Source of the DNA: JACVRW01 sp963827065
Lineage (GTDB): Bacteria > Actinomycetota > Thermoleophilia > Solirubrobacterales > Thermoleophilaceae
NCBI GenBank assembly: GCA_963827065.1
Contig: CAWGZM010000006.1
Span: 62,001 to 126,000, forward strand
Direction of reading: 5' to 3'
DNA: 64,000 bases
A program made the position numbers and the translations under genes. Positions 16,218 through 23,624 of the stretch are shown piece after piece. Position 1 is the first letter of the stretch. Every line of letters starts with the position of its first letter. The notes below the pieces were generated by a model, which ran no database searches, was not told the DNA's origin, and was given only the letters and a program-made list of their open reading frames with translations.

Positions 16218-16445
16218 CTACCGCCGCCTTCGGCGCCGCTGCGCCTTGCGGCGGCTCACCGGATGCTGGGCCGGCTCGGCCGGGTCCGGCGCAGGCTCGG
16301 GCTCCGGACCATCGTCGGCTGGCGTGTCGGCCTTCGAGCGCCGCGCCATCACCATCCGCAGGGCGATCAGGCCGCCGACCGCACTGACCTTGAGGATCGC
16401 GTAGGCAGGGCTCCCGGGTGTGAGGGGGTGAATCGCCGCGACCAT
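16218..16445 (-). CDS. Small hypothetical protein with one hydrophobic segment and basic tail
   Basis: Predicted 75-aa protein starting at the ATG 16443-16445. One moderately hydrophobic span (PAYAILKVSAVGGLIALRMVM) is followed by an acidic/proline stretch (PADDGPEPEPAPDPAEP) and a strongly basic end (RRKAQRRRRRR). Family unknown. The arrangement suggests a small membrane-anchored protein with a charged cytoplasmic tail. The reading frame is open further upstream, but that part is probably not coding. Confidence 0.4.
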   Translation of the reverse strand: MVAAIHPLTPGSPAYAILKVSAVGGLIALRMVMARRSKADTPADDGPEPEPAPDPAEPAQHPVSRRKAQRRRRRR

Positions 16446-16482
16446 CGGCTTCCAGTATGGCTGGCCGCGGGACCGATGTGGG

Positions 16483-16926
16483 CTACTCCCGGAGTCCCAC
16501 GGCTTTGAGTGCGTCGCTCGGCTCGAGGAAGAGGACGACATCCACGATGCGACCCGCTTCGAGCGTGACGACCCAGGCGGTGCGCATATCGACCGTCGCG
16601 CCGCTGCCCTTGCCGGTTCCATGCGTATGCGTAGTCGCAACGACGCGATCGCTGTCGGCGTCGATGATCTGCTCCGGCTCTATCGCGAGGTCCTCGAAGT
16701 CCTCGGTCCATCGGCGCGTGAACTCCACGTACCCATCGCGTCCCGCGAAGTCATCGATGCCTGCAACCCCCATGCCTGCCCTCGTGCCCGCTCTCCACTC
16801 GAGGCCGGGAGCGATCAGTCCCTCGCGAACCCACTCGTCGAAACTCGAACCGGGATCGCCGCGCCGCAGGCTCTCCCGAACCATCCCGAACACCCGCCGG
16901 ACGACATCGACGTTGTCCTGCGACAT
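16483..16926 (-). CDS. NTF2-like protein, M-S-Q paralogue A
   Basis: SnoaL/NTF2-like protein (147 aa) starting M-S-Q-D-N-V-D-V-V-R-R. It has a first helix, the FAGRDGYVEFTRRWTEDFEDL segment and closing strands ending D-A-L-K-A-V-G-L-R-E. The ATG at 16926 is chosen because the same M-S-Q start and the same DNA in front of it occur in two other paralogues in this window (19412 and 37399). The frame is open for another 59 codons upstream, but that part has no homology to the paralogues. No ribosome binding site precedes the ATG; a promoter-like GATACT is only 9 bases away. Function unknown; probably a small ligand-binding or stress protein. Confidence 0.75.
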   Translation of the reverse strand: MSQDNVDVVRRVFGMVRESLRRGDPGSSFDEWVREGLIAPGLEWRAGTRAGMGVAGIDDFAGRDGYVEFTRRWTEDFEDLAIEPEQIIDADSDRVVATTHTHGTGKGSGATVDMRTAWVVTLEAGRIVDVVLFLEPSDALKAVGLRE

Positions 16927-16935
16927 CGCCCGACC

Positions 16936-16964
16936 AGTATCCGCTGCACGCGGGGTGGCGTCCA
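16936..16964 (-). promoter_or_regulatory. Conserved leaderless-type promoter, copy A
   Basis: On the minus strand TGGACG (16964-16959), a 17-bp spacer and GATACT (16941-16936) stand directly before the ATG at 16926, with 9 bases between. The same layout with near-identical sequence precedes the paralogues at 19816 and 37836. Spacing fits transcription starting at the ATG. Confidence 0.55.
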
Positions 16965-17142
16965 GCATCGCTCGATGCGGCTCCGTCTTCTCAAGCGCCT
17001 GCTCCAGCGTGATCTCGCGGCGATGCTGCCGCGAGCGGCGCTGGAGGCGGTCGGGCTCGAGGAGCGACCCCGCTTCAGGCCTGCTCCAAACGACCCAAAC
17101 CATCGGCCGGCTGAGCGAGTTCGCCCGCCCGCGAATGAGAGC

Positions 17143-17751
17143 CTACGGCACGACATCGAGCGTGTATTTCCAATCCGCGGTGCCAGGAATCGGGGTTGCG
17201 GCTATCTCGCCTCGAACAGTGTCGAAGTCGCCGGTCCCCCCGAAGATCGCGACCCCGAACGGCGGCTTACCCGCATCGAAGTCGAACAGCGCGCCGGCCA
17301 CGAGGGTGCCGGTCTTCTTCGCCCCGGGGCCAACCTTCCTCAACGTCCAGGCTGCGTGGCAAAGCCACCAGGCCGGCTTGCGGACGAGCGTGCATGTGCC
17401 TGAGTGCTGGCCCACGGGCTGATTCGAGTTCTTGTCGCGCAGATCTTCGGAGAAGACACGCCGGGTGCCAACCTCCGTGCCCCCTTGCGGAATCACTTCA
17501 GACTCGAAGACGGGAGTGCCGATCAGGTTCAAGACGAGCCGAGCCTTCGTGCTCGCAGTCACCGGAGGGCGCTGAGGGGCTCGAGGACCCGCGACCAGAC
17601 CCGCTCTGACATCAGAAGAGGTCAACGAGCCGTCATTACTTCGCGGTAGCGCGATCGACGCATAGGCACCGCCGCCAAGGGCAACGAAGAGTGCGACCAA
17701 GGCAAGTGCGATAGCTGTTCGCGGAGCGCTGGAACGTAGGCTGGCCCGCAT
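17143..17751 (-). CDS. Secreted allene-oxide-cyclase-like barrel protein
   Basis: Exported protein (202 aa) with a signal peptide or N-terminal anchor (TAIALALVALFVALGGGAYA, residues 12-31) of the kind common in Solirubrobacterales, followed by SIALPRSNDGSLTSSDV. The rest is strand-rich and ends with GVAIFGGTGDFDTVRGEI, which matches the small beta-barrel of the allene oxide cyclase/dirigent-like group (G-G-T-G-x-F-x-x-x-R-G-E). Start supported by AAAGGTG six bases upstream. A second protein of this type is at 49104 beside a haloperoxidase-like gene. Enzymatic activity is uncertain; many bacterial members are uncharacterised. Confidence 0.65.
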   Translation of the reverse strand: MRASLRSSAPRTAIALALVALFVALGGGAYASIALPRSNDGSLTSSDVRAGLVAGPRAPQRPPVTASTKARLVLNLIGTPVFESEVIPQGGTEVGTRRVFSEDLRDKNSNQPVGQHSGTCTLVRKPAWWLCHAAWTLRKVGPGAKKTGTLVAGALFDFDAGKPPFGVAIFGGTGDFDTVRGEIAATPIPGTADWKYTLDVVP

Positions 17752-18210
17752 GGCTTCACCTTTCTCCCTCCGCTCCGTTCGACACGGGGGAGGGAACCGG
17801 AGCGGCTCGTCAACGGCTGGGTCGAAAGTCTGTGAATGCCACGCTAGGCTCGGGCGTTACGCGGCAGTTACGCGCTCTCGGCAGGCCCGGCAACGGCCAG
17901 GCAACTGCGAGGGCCAAGGCACGACCTCGGCCGTGCCCTTCTATTTCCCGGCTGCTGACACTCGCGAAGTCCCTGGCGTGCTTCGTCCTCCGAGGTTCGA
18001 GCGCCGGCTGCAGGCTGCGACCAGGGGCACCTAGCCCTCCCGTCCTCACCAATGGTTCAACCTGCCGTAGCCGCGCGGGCTGAGCGGGGCCTTTGCGTCG
18101 GAGACTGCAATCAACCGGCGGGGGTTGAGCTCGAGGAGGTCGACCCCTCGCGCGTGTTGCAGACGGAGTGTGTCGGGACGTAGCTGGCGATCGCGTGCGG
18201 CTGTTCCTGT
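17752..18210. other. Intergenic stretch without recognisable genes
   Basis: These 459 bases upstream of the secreted barrel protein gene contain no reading frame with protein-like composition. A weak inverted repeat (CCGCTCCG at 17770-17777 with CGGAGCGG at 17798-17805) flanks the region just upstream of the ribosome binding site. Nothing else is supported. Confidence 0.4.
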
Positions 18211-18570
18211 CTAGCCGCTCTTCGCGTACTCCGCGCCGCCGGTGAAGTCAACGGCCACGTAGGGCTCGTCGCTTACGACCCAAGCGTCGTGTCCCGGCGG
18301 GATCCGGCTGGCGTCGCCTGCACCGATTTCAAGCTCCTCGCCGTTGTTCATGCGCACGTGTAGGCGGCCGGATACGCAGTAGCCGAAGTGGTCGACCTGG
18401 CAGCTGTCGCCGCCGACGACGGGCTTGACGCACTCGGACCAACGCCAGCCCGGCTCGAAGGTGGTGCGCATGACCGTGCCGACGTCGAGGTTCACCACCT
18501 CCACCTTGCCCTTGTCGACTGGGCGCGTCTCGTCGGGTTGGTTGAGCGCTTTCCGCTGGATGCTGGCCAT
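18211..18570 (-). CDS. Cupin-domain protein
   Basis: Single-domain cupin (119 aa). Cupin motif 1 is in the CQVDHFGYCVSGRLHVRMNN segment and motif 2 in ASRIPPGHDAWVVSD. The metal ligands are partly conserved (H in DHFGY, H in PGHDAW). A conserved FEPGWRWSECVKPVVGG lead-in identifies it with a common actinobacterial group of small cupins of unknown substrate. It is flanked by a degraded stretch upstream and appears to be transcribed alone. Confidence 0.8.
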   Translation of the reverse strand: MASIQRKALNQPDETRPVDKGKVEVVNLDVGTVMRTTFEPGWRWSECVKPVVGGDSCQVDHFGYCVSGRLHVRMNNGEELEIGAGDASRIPPGHDAWVVSDEPYVAVDFTGGAEYAKSG

Positions 18571-18601
18571 GGCATCTCCCCTCGATACGGTCGCAGAGTC
18601 C

Positions 18602-18793
18602 GGGAATTACCCTAACCCACCCGGCCTGCAGCGGCTCGGGATAATCGTCCTGGTGGTTCTGCTCCTCGAGCCGCCGTGTCACGTCTGTGAGCTCGTCCTC
18701 TTCTAGTGCCCTACCTTCTACCCACGGTTGCGGTACGGCCCCTATCTCGCGGAGGCAGGCATCGATCTTCTCGGGGAGCTCGACGTTGGTGCT
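18602..18793 (-). pseudogene. Possible coding remnant, no start codon
   Basis: An open stretch on the minus strand reads like real protein (V-E-L-P-E-K-I-D-A-C-L-R-E-I-G-A-V, then W-V-E-G-R-A-L-E-E-D-E-L-T-D-V) but begins directly after a TGA and has no ATG or GTG before it. It runs into the leader of the cupin gene. The family is not recognised; it may be the tail of a deleted gene. The remaining bases of the 18571-18907 gap show nothing else. Confidence 0.3.
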
Positions 18794-18907
18794 TCACCCT
18801 CTGTCGGCTCGCCACGGAGAAGGTTCGTCTTGTCGGTCCCTTTGCCTAGTTGGGGGGCTGGACATCGCCACGGCGATAGTGACCGCGTACGCCGCTCTCG
18901 TGGAGGC

Positions 18908-19333
18908 CTAGTGCGTCTCGCCGGCCGGGGCGCAGGCGACCTCGACCCTCATGCCGTCGGGGTCGAACACGAACATCTCGTAATAGCCGGGGAGGTCGCG
19001 GTCCTCCTCGGGCGGGAAGTCGATCCGCGCGCCGATGTCCAGGCAACGCCGGTAGGCCGCGTCGACCTCTTCGCGGTTGTCGACGTAGAAGGCGAAGTGC
19101 TCGATCCCGACCTCGTAGTAGCGATGCTCGCCGCCGTCGGCGGGCCTGAAGCCGATGTACTGCTCACCGAACTGGAGATAGACGACGTCCTCGCTGCCGC
19201 GATAGGTCTTGAAGGTTTCGTAGTGGCGCATGCCGACGGGGCCGAGGACCGCCATGTAGAAGGCGACTGACCGTTCCACGTCGCTCACGGCCAGGTCAAT
19301 GTGGTGAAGCGCGCGAACGGGCAAGGCGCCCAC
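18908..19333 (-). CDS. VOC-family (glyoxalase/dioxygenase-fold) protein
   Basis: Vicinal oxygen chelate protein (141 aa) with two beta-alpha-beta-beta-beta modules. The first metal-site His is in ALHHIDLAVSDVERSVAFY. The second is in the GIEHFAFYVDNREEVDAAY segment, and the glutamate is in M-R-V-E-V-A at the C terminus, preceded by FVFDPDGMR. The set H/H/E suggests a metal-dependent lyase, isomerase or dioxygenase. No partner gene defines the substrate. Confidence 0.85.
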   Translation of the reverse strand: MGALPVRALHHIDLAVSDVERSVAFYMAVLGPVGMRHYETFKTYRGSEDVVYLQFGEQYIGFRPADGGEHRYYEVGIEHFAFYVDNREEVDAAYRRCLDIGARIDFPPEEDRDLPGYYEMFVFDPDGMRVEVACAPAGETH

Positions 19334-19411
19334 TCTCTCAAGCGTGCCTTACCACTTCAACTTCTTCAGTTGGCTGGTAGCCGCTTGGCGGTGCCACCCC
19401 ACCCGCTCGGT

Positions 19412-19816
19412 CTACTCCCGCAGCCCTGCGGCTTCGAGGGCGCCGGTCGGGGCCAGGAACCACTCGAAGCGGACGACCTTCCCGTCCCGGATAGTCCACA
19501 GCGCCGACATCCGCCCCTCCACCTCGACTCCACTTCCTCGTCCGCGTGCGTGGTAGCTCAGCTCCACCGCCACCCGGTCGCCGGACGGCGTGAAGCTCTT
19601 GGGTTCTATCCGCCAGCTGTCCCATCCCCCTTCTTGGAAGACCTGCTCGACTGCCCGGCTGAAAGCGGCCAGGCCGTGTCGGGTGCCCGGTTCGATGGCA
19701 TCCGGCGGATTGACGTACACGATCTGTGCGTCCAACAGGTGTGCCGGTCCTGGGAGTTCGTTCCGAGCCCAGGCGTCGTAGATGCTGCGCACAATCTCCA
19801 CGTTCTCCTGCGACAT
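19412..19816 (-). CDS. NTF2-like protein, M-S-Q paralogue B
   Basis: NTF2/SnoaL-like protein (134 aa) starting M-S-Q-E-N-V-E-I-V-R-S-I-Y-D-A-W and ending G-A-L-E-A-A-G-L-R-E. Middle segments (VNPPDAIEPGTRHGLAAFSRAV, then YHARGRGSGVEVEGRMSALW) match the fold used by polyketide cyclases and ketosteroid isomerases. The first ~20 codons also form one arm of a 19-bp perfect inverted repeat with DNA 50 bases upstream. Like paralogues A and C it has no ribosome binding site but a GATACT box 9 bases before the ATG. Confidence 0.75.
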   Translation of the reverse strand: MSQENVEIVRSIYDAWARNELPGPAHLLDAQIVYVNPPDAIEPGTRHGLAAFSRAVEQVFQEGGWDSWRIEPKSFTPSGDRVAVELSYHARGRGSGVEVEGRMSALWTIRDGKVVRFEWFLAPTGALEAAGLRE

Positions 19817-19888
19817 CGCCCGCCCAGTATCTGCCTCTCAGGCGTCGCGGTCTAGCCACCGCCTCCAGCGCGATGTCGCAGGAGAACG
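19801..19888. repeat. 19-bp perfect inverted repeat with 50-bp spacer
   Basis: CGTTCTCCTGCGACATCGC at 19801-19819 is the exact reverse complement of 19870-19888. The left arm is the start of paralogue B (minus strand). The right arm reproduces the same start on the plus strand, where it would encode only M-S-Q-E-N-E before a stop. It looks like the stump of a second, inverted paralogue, and can also form a long hairpin. Confidence 0.7.
19826..19854 (-). promoter_or_regulatory. Conserved leaderless-type promoter, copy B
   Basis: TAGACC (19854-19849), 17-bp spacer, GATACT (19831-19826), then 9 bases to the ATG at 19816. It is the most diverged of the three copies in the -35 region but keeps exact spacing. 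Confidence 0.5.
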
Positions 19889-19903
19889 AGTAGTCGCTCC
19901 CGG

Positions 19904-20737
19904 CTATCCCTTCTGGTTCGCCGTGGCGCGTTCCGCGATCCGCGCGTTGTACACCTCCTCCGGCTCCCCGCCGATGAGGTCGCGCAACTTGTGCTTGAAG
20001 CGCTCGGTGCGACGGTCCTCCCTGAACCGCTGCTCCGACCTCGTCTGTTTCTCCGGGTTGCGGAGGCTGTAGAAGCGCTTGGCCCACCAAGAGTTCGGCT
20101 TGCCGAGCCGGCACGTGGTGTAGATCGCCACGGGCCAAATCACAACCCCCGTGATGCCGGGCACGATCCGCCGCTTGAGCAAGGAGATGAAGAGGGTCAA
20201 GAGGACCAGCGTGGTCAGGACGATCGTCGCGATCAGATCGGCGATGCTGTCCCGGTCGATCTCGAACGGCCTGACGCCGAGGATCATCAAGCCGATCACA
20301 GCGAAGGCGATCAAGGCTGCGTCGATAGAGCTGCGGCCCTCCTTCGACCAGTAGACGTCGTCGAGGTAGACCCAGAGCGCAAACTCGTCGATCGTGAGGC
20401 CTATCCCCACGCCGAACGCCAGGGCACTGAGGTCGTACCAAAAGCCGACGTTGTGCAGCGTGAAGCTCGTGATGCCGGCGATCATCATCGTGAAGATGCC
20501 GAACACCAGGTGATGCACGTGCACGCCGCTGTCGCTCACGACACTCCCCGGCCACCAGGGCACGGCAGGGCTCCGCATCAGCCGCGTCGAGAGCCGGATG
20601 AATGCGAAGGAGAGCAAGAAGCCGGCGAAGACGAGAAAGATGTACTGCCGCCCGTGCTCGACCAGCTGGTCGTTCCAGAAGTCGCTGATGAACGATGCGA
20701 ACAGGGCCACGGGAGCACCCTTTTCTACCCCACTCAT
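19904..20737 (-). CDS. Integral membrane protein, family unknown
   Basis: Membrane protein of about 277 aa (ATG 20737; a GTG at 20710 has a better-placed GAAAAGGGTG and may be the true start). Roughly six hydrophobic spans are visible, for example YIFLVFAGFLLSFAFI, LVFGIFTMMIAGITSFTL, ALAFGVGIGLTIDEFALWV, LIAFAVIGLMILGV and LIATIVLTTLVLLTLFISLL. A histidine-rich periplasmic or membrane-edge segment GVHVHHLVFG and an acidic T-I-D-E-F / Y-L-D-D-V pair are conserved-looking. The C-terminal ~70 residues are basic and cytoplasmic. I do not recognise a named family. It is divergent from the ScyD/ScyE-like gene. Confidence 0.75.
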   Translation of the reverse strand: MSGVEKGAPVALFASFISDFWNDQLVEHGRQYIFLVFAGFLLSFAFIRLSTRLMRSPAVPWWPGSVVSDSGVHVHHLVFGIFTMMIAGITSFTLHNVGFWYDLSALAFGVGIGLTIDEFALWVYLDDVYWSKEGRSSIDAALIAFAVIGLMILGVRPFEIDRDSIADLIATIVLTTLVLLTLFISLLKRRIVPGITGVVIWPVAIYTTCRLGKPNSWWAKRFYSLRNPEKQTRSEQRFREDRRTERFKHKLRDLIGGEPEEVYNARIAERATANQKG

Positions 20738-21011
20738 AGACCAATGGCGACCGCGCGAGGCGAAACCATCCGCAGGCGTGGAAGCGGATCGGGGAGGTCG
20801 ATGTCGGCCCACTCGCGCGCCACGGACGGCGATCAGCCAACGGAAGCCCGTCCCAGCCGTCGTAGATCTCGGCAGAAGCCCCGCATTTTGCGTGCTTCTT
20901 GGGGGCCGCACCCTTGCAAATTGCGGGGTGTGTGATCTTGAGTACTGGCGACCCCCGAAGGCACCGCTTCATGGCCCGAAGTTGTGCAAAGCCCACCGAG
21001 GAGGTGGTCGT

Positions 21012-22193
21012 ATGCGGCGCAATGCGCATGCATCGATCGTCGCGGTCGCCGTCCCAAGGCTCCTACTGCTCGTTGGTGCCTCCATAGTCGCCCTCGCCTC
21101 TCCCGCCAACGCAGCGGAGGTGGAGAAGATCGCTGGCGGCCTCGACAACCCGCGGCATCTAGCCTTCGGCGGTGACGACCTCTACGTGGCTGAGGCCGGG
21201 CGTGGCGGCCCCGGGCCGTGCTTCCCGGGGCCCGAAGGAGGTCCTGTGTGTGTCGGCGCGACCGGGGCGGTGACGGTCGTGGACGATGACGGCGACCAGC
21301 GCCGGCTGGTCGAGGGCCTCGCTTCGATTGCCACCCAGGGCACGGGCGAATCCGCAGACGGGCCGCATGGGATCTACGTCAAGAGCAAGGACGACGTGCT
21401 CGTCACTAACGGCGGGCCCTTGTACGCGAACCGCGACGAGCTCGCCGCCCAGAACCCGGTGGCCGAGCTGTTCGGCCGCGTGCTGCGTATCGATCGGGAC
21501 GGGGGCATCGAGAGCCTCGCGGACATCTGGGATTTCGAGCGTGACAACAACCCCCACGCCGTGGCGGTCGACAGCAACGCGGTCGACGTGCTCGTTGACT
21601 GCGGGCGCCTGGTGGTCGCCGATGCGGGCGGTAACACCCTGTTGAAAGTCAAGAAGAACGGCACGGTCCAGTTGCTCAGCGTGTTCGCCGACCGGCTCGT
21701 CCCAGACCCGTTCGCGCCGGGCGAGATTCCCATGCAGACAGTGCCGACCGGAGTGGTTAAGGGGCCTCACGGCGACTACTTCATGAGTCAGCTAACCGGC
21801 TTCCCGTTCCCGGTCGGGGCGGCGAACGTGTACCGCGTGGACCGAAAGACCGGCGCGGCCGAGATCTTCGCGAGCGGCTTCACGAACATCATGGACCTCG
21901 CGTTCGACGAGCACGGCACTCTCTGGGTCCTGGAGATCGACCACGACAGCCTCCTCACCCCCACCAGCGACGGCGCGATCTTCGCGATCCACGAAAACGG
22001 TGAAAGGAAGCAGCTCGAGCTCGAGCCTGGCACGTTGACTCTTCCCGGCGGCATCACCGTCGGTGAGGACGGTGCCCTGTACGTCACCAACAAGGCGACT
22101 GCGGCGGGCGACGGCGAAGTGCTGAGGATCGAGGTCGGCAAGGACGAAGACGAGGACGACGACCACGACGGCGACCACGGGCACGACGACTGA
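21012..22193 (+). CDS. Secreted ScyD/ScyE-family beta-propeller protein
   Basis: Exported protein (393 aa). A signal peptide (RLLLLVGASIVALASPANA, about residues 15-34) precedes a repeated six-bladed propeller built from units such as LDNPRHLAFGGDDLYVAEAG, GPHGIYVKSKDDVLVTNGG, NPHAVAVDSNAVDVLVDCG, VVKGPHGDYFMSQLTG, IMDLAFDEHGTLWVLEID and LPGGITVGEDGALYVTNKA. This pattern matches the ScyD/ScyE group named from cyanobacterial scytonemin clusters; actinobacterial members are common and uncharacterised. The C terminus is a D/H-rich tail (EDEDDDHDGDHGHDD) that could bind metal ions. The start is fixed by GAGGAGGTGG a few bases upstream. Confidence 0.85.
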   Translation: MRRNAHASIVAVAVPRLLLLVGASIVALASPANAAEVEKIAGGLDNPRHLAFGGDDLYVAEAGRGGPGPCFPGPEGGPVCVGATGAVTVVDDDGDQRRLVEGLASIATQGTGESADGPHGIYVKSKDDVLVTNGGPLYANRDELAAQNPVAELFGRVLRIDRDGGIESLADIWDFERDNNPHAVAVDSNAVDVLVDCGRLVVADAGGNTLLKVKKNGTVQLLSVFADRLVPDPFAPGEIPMQTVPTGVVKGPHGDYFMSQLTGFPFPVGAANVYRVDRKTGAAEIFASGFTNIMDLAFDEHGTLWVLEIDHDSLLTPTSDGAIFAIHENGERKQLELEPGTLTLPGGITVGEDGALYVTNKATAAGDGEVLRIEVGKDEDEDDDHDGDHGHDD

Positions 22194-22295
22194 GAGCAGG
22201 CTTGCGGTCGGCCCCTCGCGCCCTCGTGACCTGACGCCTCCCCCGGTCCAATCGCTTCAAGGTGCTATGCGGGGCTTTGCGAAGCGGAATCGCTA

Positions 22296-22368
22296 TGGGC
22301 CGTACTGGGCTCGAACCAGTGACCTCCGGCTTGTCGAGCCGGCGCTCTCCCAGCTGAGCTAACGGCCC
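22296..22368 (-). tRNA. tRNA-Val (GAC)
   Basis: A complete 73-nt cloverleaf: acceptor GGGCCGT/ACGGCCC, D arm GCTC/GAGC, anticodon stem CCGGC/GCCGG with loop TCGACAA, five-base variable loop, T arm ACTGG-TTCGAGC-CCAGT and A73. The anticodon read at 34-36 is GAC (Val). Position 33 is C instead of the nearly universal U. CCA is not encoded. Confidence 0.88.
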
Positions 22369-22381
22369 TGGGAGACGGCCG

Positions 22382-22387
22382 AGTATA
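22382..22387 (-). promoter_or_regulatory. -10 box of tRNA-Val gene
   Basis: TATACT on the minus strand, 14 bases before the tRNA 5' end. The identical hexamer precedes tRNA-Gly and infC. No convincing -35 was identified. Confidence 0.5.
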
Positions 22388-22414
22388 GCTTCGCCCCGTG
22401 GGTACAGCTGGGCC

Positions 22415-22582
22415 ATGGAACACCAGGAAGAACGCGACGAGGACACGCCCGAGACCGCCGAGCCTCCCGAGGCCGAGGAGCTCTCGGAGAAGGTTCCGGA
22501 CGAGGTGAGCGGGGAGGGCGACACACCACTGGGAGACACGGACCAGCACTCGGACGCGCCGGGGCCGACCGGCACGGAGTAG
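22415..22582 (+). CDS. Small acidic protein of unknown function
   Basis: A 55-codon gene (ATG 22415, TAG 22580-22582) encoding a very acidic, probably disordered peptide: M-E-H-Q-E-E-R-D-E-D, a P-E-T-A-E-P-P-E-A-E-E repeat-like stretch, and a distinctive end T-P-L-G-D-T-D-Q-H-S-D-A-P-G. As I recall, small proteins with the L-G-D-T-D-Q-H-S ending occur in other actinobacteria, which supports it as real despite its size. No function is known. Confidence 0.6.
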   Translation: MEHQEERDEDTPETAEPPEAEELSEKVPDEVSGEGDTPLGDTDQHSDAPGPTGTE

Positions 22583-22594
22583 CCGGCTGCCGGC

Positions 22595-23614
22595 TTAGGC
22601 CACGGCCGAGCGCGCGTCGGCGGGAACCCCGTTGCCGCTCGACGCAGTGGCGGGCGCTCCGCCGGGCGGCAGCTTGCCGTGCGCGCGCATCGTGATCTCG
22701 AACGTCTCGCGGGTCGTGTGCCGCGGGCGCCACCCGGTCGTGCGCTCGAGCTTCTCGCTCGACACGATCCACGGGTGGAGTGCGAAGTCGATCTGGCCGG
22801 GCGGGGCCTCGGACAGGCGCGCACCCCAAAGCGCGCGCGCAAGCCCTCGGAAGGCGCGCAGCGGCATCCGCCGGATCGGGGAGCCGATCAGCTCCGCGCA
22901 CTCGCGCCCGGTAATCTCGCCCGAGCCGGCGACGTTGAACGCACCCGCGTGGCGGCCTAGGAGCAGCGCCGTCACGGCCTCGACGACATCGTCCTCGTGC
23001 ACGAACTGATAGCTCTGCTCGAGGCTCCCAGCGGCGTCGACCGCGAACGGCTGCTTGGTCCATAGCCGCACCAGGTAGTTGTCGACGTTCGGACCGAAGA
23101 CGATGCAGGGCCGCACGATCGTCATCACGCGCTCGGGGTAGGTCGCCGCCCAGAGCTGGCAGAGCCGGTCCGACTCCGTCTTGTCGCGCGCGTACGAGAA
23201 GCCGGCGACACCGCGGACGGGATCCTCCTCGGTCAGCGGCACGGAGTTGTCCGGAAAGGCGCCGTAGGCCACGGCCGAGCTCGTTACGAGCACCTGACCG
23301 GTGCCCGCGTCGGCCGCCGCCTCGAGCACGTTGTGCGTGCCGTTCACGTCGACGTCGTACATCAGGTGCTCGTCGTGCGAGGGGTTGAGGATGTAGGCCA
23401 GGTGGACGAGCACGTCCGCCTTGCTGCGCTCGAGCACCGAGCGGACGGCCGCGCGGTCGCGCACGTCCAGGCGCTCGAACTCGGTCTTCGGCTTGTAGCC
23501 CCGCGGCGGGGCGACGTCGCAGATGACGATCCGCTCGGTGTCCTCGCGGCGCGAGAGGAGGTCGACCAAGCGTGTCCCGATGTAGCCGGAGCCTCCGGTG
23601 ATGACGTAGCGCAT
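22595..23614 (-). CDS. NAD-dependent sugar-nucleotide epimerase/dehydratase
   Basis: Extended short-chain dehydrogenase (339 aa). The NAD-binding Rossmann motif is at the N terminus (YVITGGSGYIGTRLVDLL, GxxGxxG). The catalytic S-x-n-Y-x-x-x-K set is SSAVAYG followed by FSYARDKTESDRL, so the Y-x-x-x-K is YARDK. The ATG at 23614 is where the fold begins. Acting on UDP- or dTDP-sugars is likely given the adjacent glycosyltransferase and UDP-GlcNAc 2-epimerase genes, 10 bp and further upstream. Specific sugar unknown. Confidence 0.88.
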   Translation of the reverse strand: MRYVITGGSGYIGTRLVDLLSRREDTERIVICDVAPPRGYKPKTEFERLDVRDRAAVRSVLERSKADVLVHLAYILNPSHDEHLMYDVDVNGTHNVLEAAADAGTGQVLVTSSAVAYGAFPDNSVPLTEEDPVRGVAGFSYARDKTESDRLCQLWAATYPERVMTIVRPCIVFGPNVDNYLVRLWTKQPFAVDAAGSLEQSYQFVHEDDVVEAVTALLLGRHAGAFNVAGSGEITGRECAELIGSPIRRMPLRAFRGLARALWGARLSEAPPGQIDFALHPWIVSSEKLERTTGWRPRHTTRETFEITMRAHGKLPPGGAPATASSGNGVPADARSAVA

Positions 23615-23624
23615 GCCGCTGATC

